DNA of 64,000 nucleotides, taken from NCBI GenBank assembly GCA_937958475.1, contig CALFXR010000196.1, positions 62,001 through 126,000 on the forward strand, given 5' to 3'. The notes under the pieces are model-generated. The model saw nothing but the letters and a program-made list of their open reading frames with translations. It was not told where the DNA came from and ran no database searches. This DNA is from an uncultured Mesorhizobium sp. Its GTDB lineage: Bacteria; Pseudomonadota; Alphaproteobacteria; Rhizobiales; Rhizobiaceae. This document shows, piece after piece, positions 63,902 through 64,000 of this stretch. Positions within the stretch are counted from its first letter, which is position 1. Each line of letters starts with the position of its first letter. Both the position numbers and the translations under genes were made by a program.

Positions 63902-64000
63902 ATGAAAAAATCACTCATGTCCGCGGTCGCCCTCACCGCGCTGGTCGCCTTCGGCGGCAGCGCCTGGGCGGACGTCCTGATCGGCGTCGCCGGCCCGATC
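63902..64000 (+). CDS. Branched-chain amino acid binding protein LivK-like (3' end outside window)
   Basis: Only the first 33 codons are in the window: a signal peptide, MKKSLMSAVALTALVAFG then GSAWA, followed by DVLIGVAGPI, the usual mature start of Leu/Ile/Val-binding proteins. GGGAG precedes the ATG. It stands 136 bases after the small membrane gene, so it may have its own promoter. Confidence 0.85.
   Translation, partial: MKKSLMSAVALTALVAFGGSAWADVLIGVAGPI

Overview
The window is GC-rich, gene-dense DNA from an alphaproteobacterium, most likely a Hyphomicrobiales (Phyllobacteriaceae/Mesorhizobium-like) chromosome. Clues are a GapR (DUF2312) nucleoid protein, the zapA-DUF4164-tkt-gap neighbourhood, a LivHMGF transporter whose LivG carries a C-terminal helix-hairpin-helix tail, and several chemoreceptors ending in a W-E-x-F docking pentapeptide. 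I saw no insertion sequences, CRISPR array, rRNA or tRNA. The taxon is an inference; no search was possible.

Layout. 1-5.1 kb: two chemoreceptors, msrB and cheW. 5.5-35 kb: a large catabolic region in three blocks. Block A (6.0-16.6 kb): a MetE-like zinc methyltransferase, a Tat-type amidohydrolase, an IclR regulator, an intradiol ring-cleavage dioxygenase, a citryl-CoA-lyase-like protein, a CaiB CoA-transferase, a YCII protein, a DctPQM TRAP carrier and an FMN reductase. Two near-identical palindromes (8700-8718 and 10671-10689) tie its transcription units together. Next, modABC and a short ModE-like gene (16.7-19.7 kb) carry molybdate-box palindromes. Block B (20.0-30.4 kb, minus strand): a GST, a two-subunit molybdenum hydroxylase related to nicotinate dehydrogenase, an OsmC protein, a tripartite tricarboxylate (Tct) transporter, a SnoaL protein, an SDR and an HpcH-type aldolase. 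Block C (30.5-35.4 kb): a BKACE enzyme, a bicupin, a quinone reductase, an amidohydrolase and a second IclR regulator.

35.4-49.8 kb is mostly housekeeping: gapR, an M48 lipoprotein peptidase, a riboswitch-controlled thiBPQ operon, thiamine pyrophosphokinase, an ABC-F ATPase, a ccdAB toxin-antitoxin pair, zapA, tkt, gap, and a DUF442 plus persulfide-dioxygenase-like pair. 50-64 kb: a third chemoreceptor, a LysR regulator divergent from mmsA, a GntR regulator divergent from a hydroxyproline-type catabolic operon (DapA-family deaminase, FAD oxidase, epimerase) with twin operators, and livHMGF followed by a small membrane protein and the start of livK.

Reading of the whole (inference): blocks A-C look like a peripheral pathway for an aromatic or N-heteroaromatic compound. 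It would combine uptake (TRAP, Tct), molybdenum-dependent hydroxylation with local Mo supply, hydrolysis, ring cleavage, CoA activation and C-C cleavage. The substrate is unknown. The citryl-CoA-lyase-like protein has replaced residues that are normally catalytic, so its reaction may be new.
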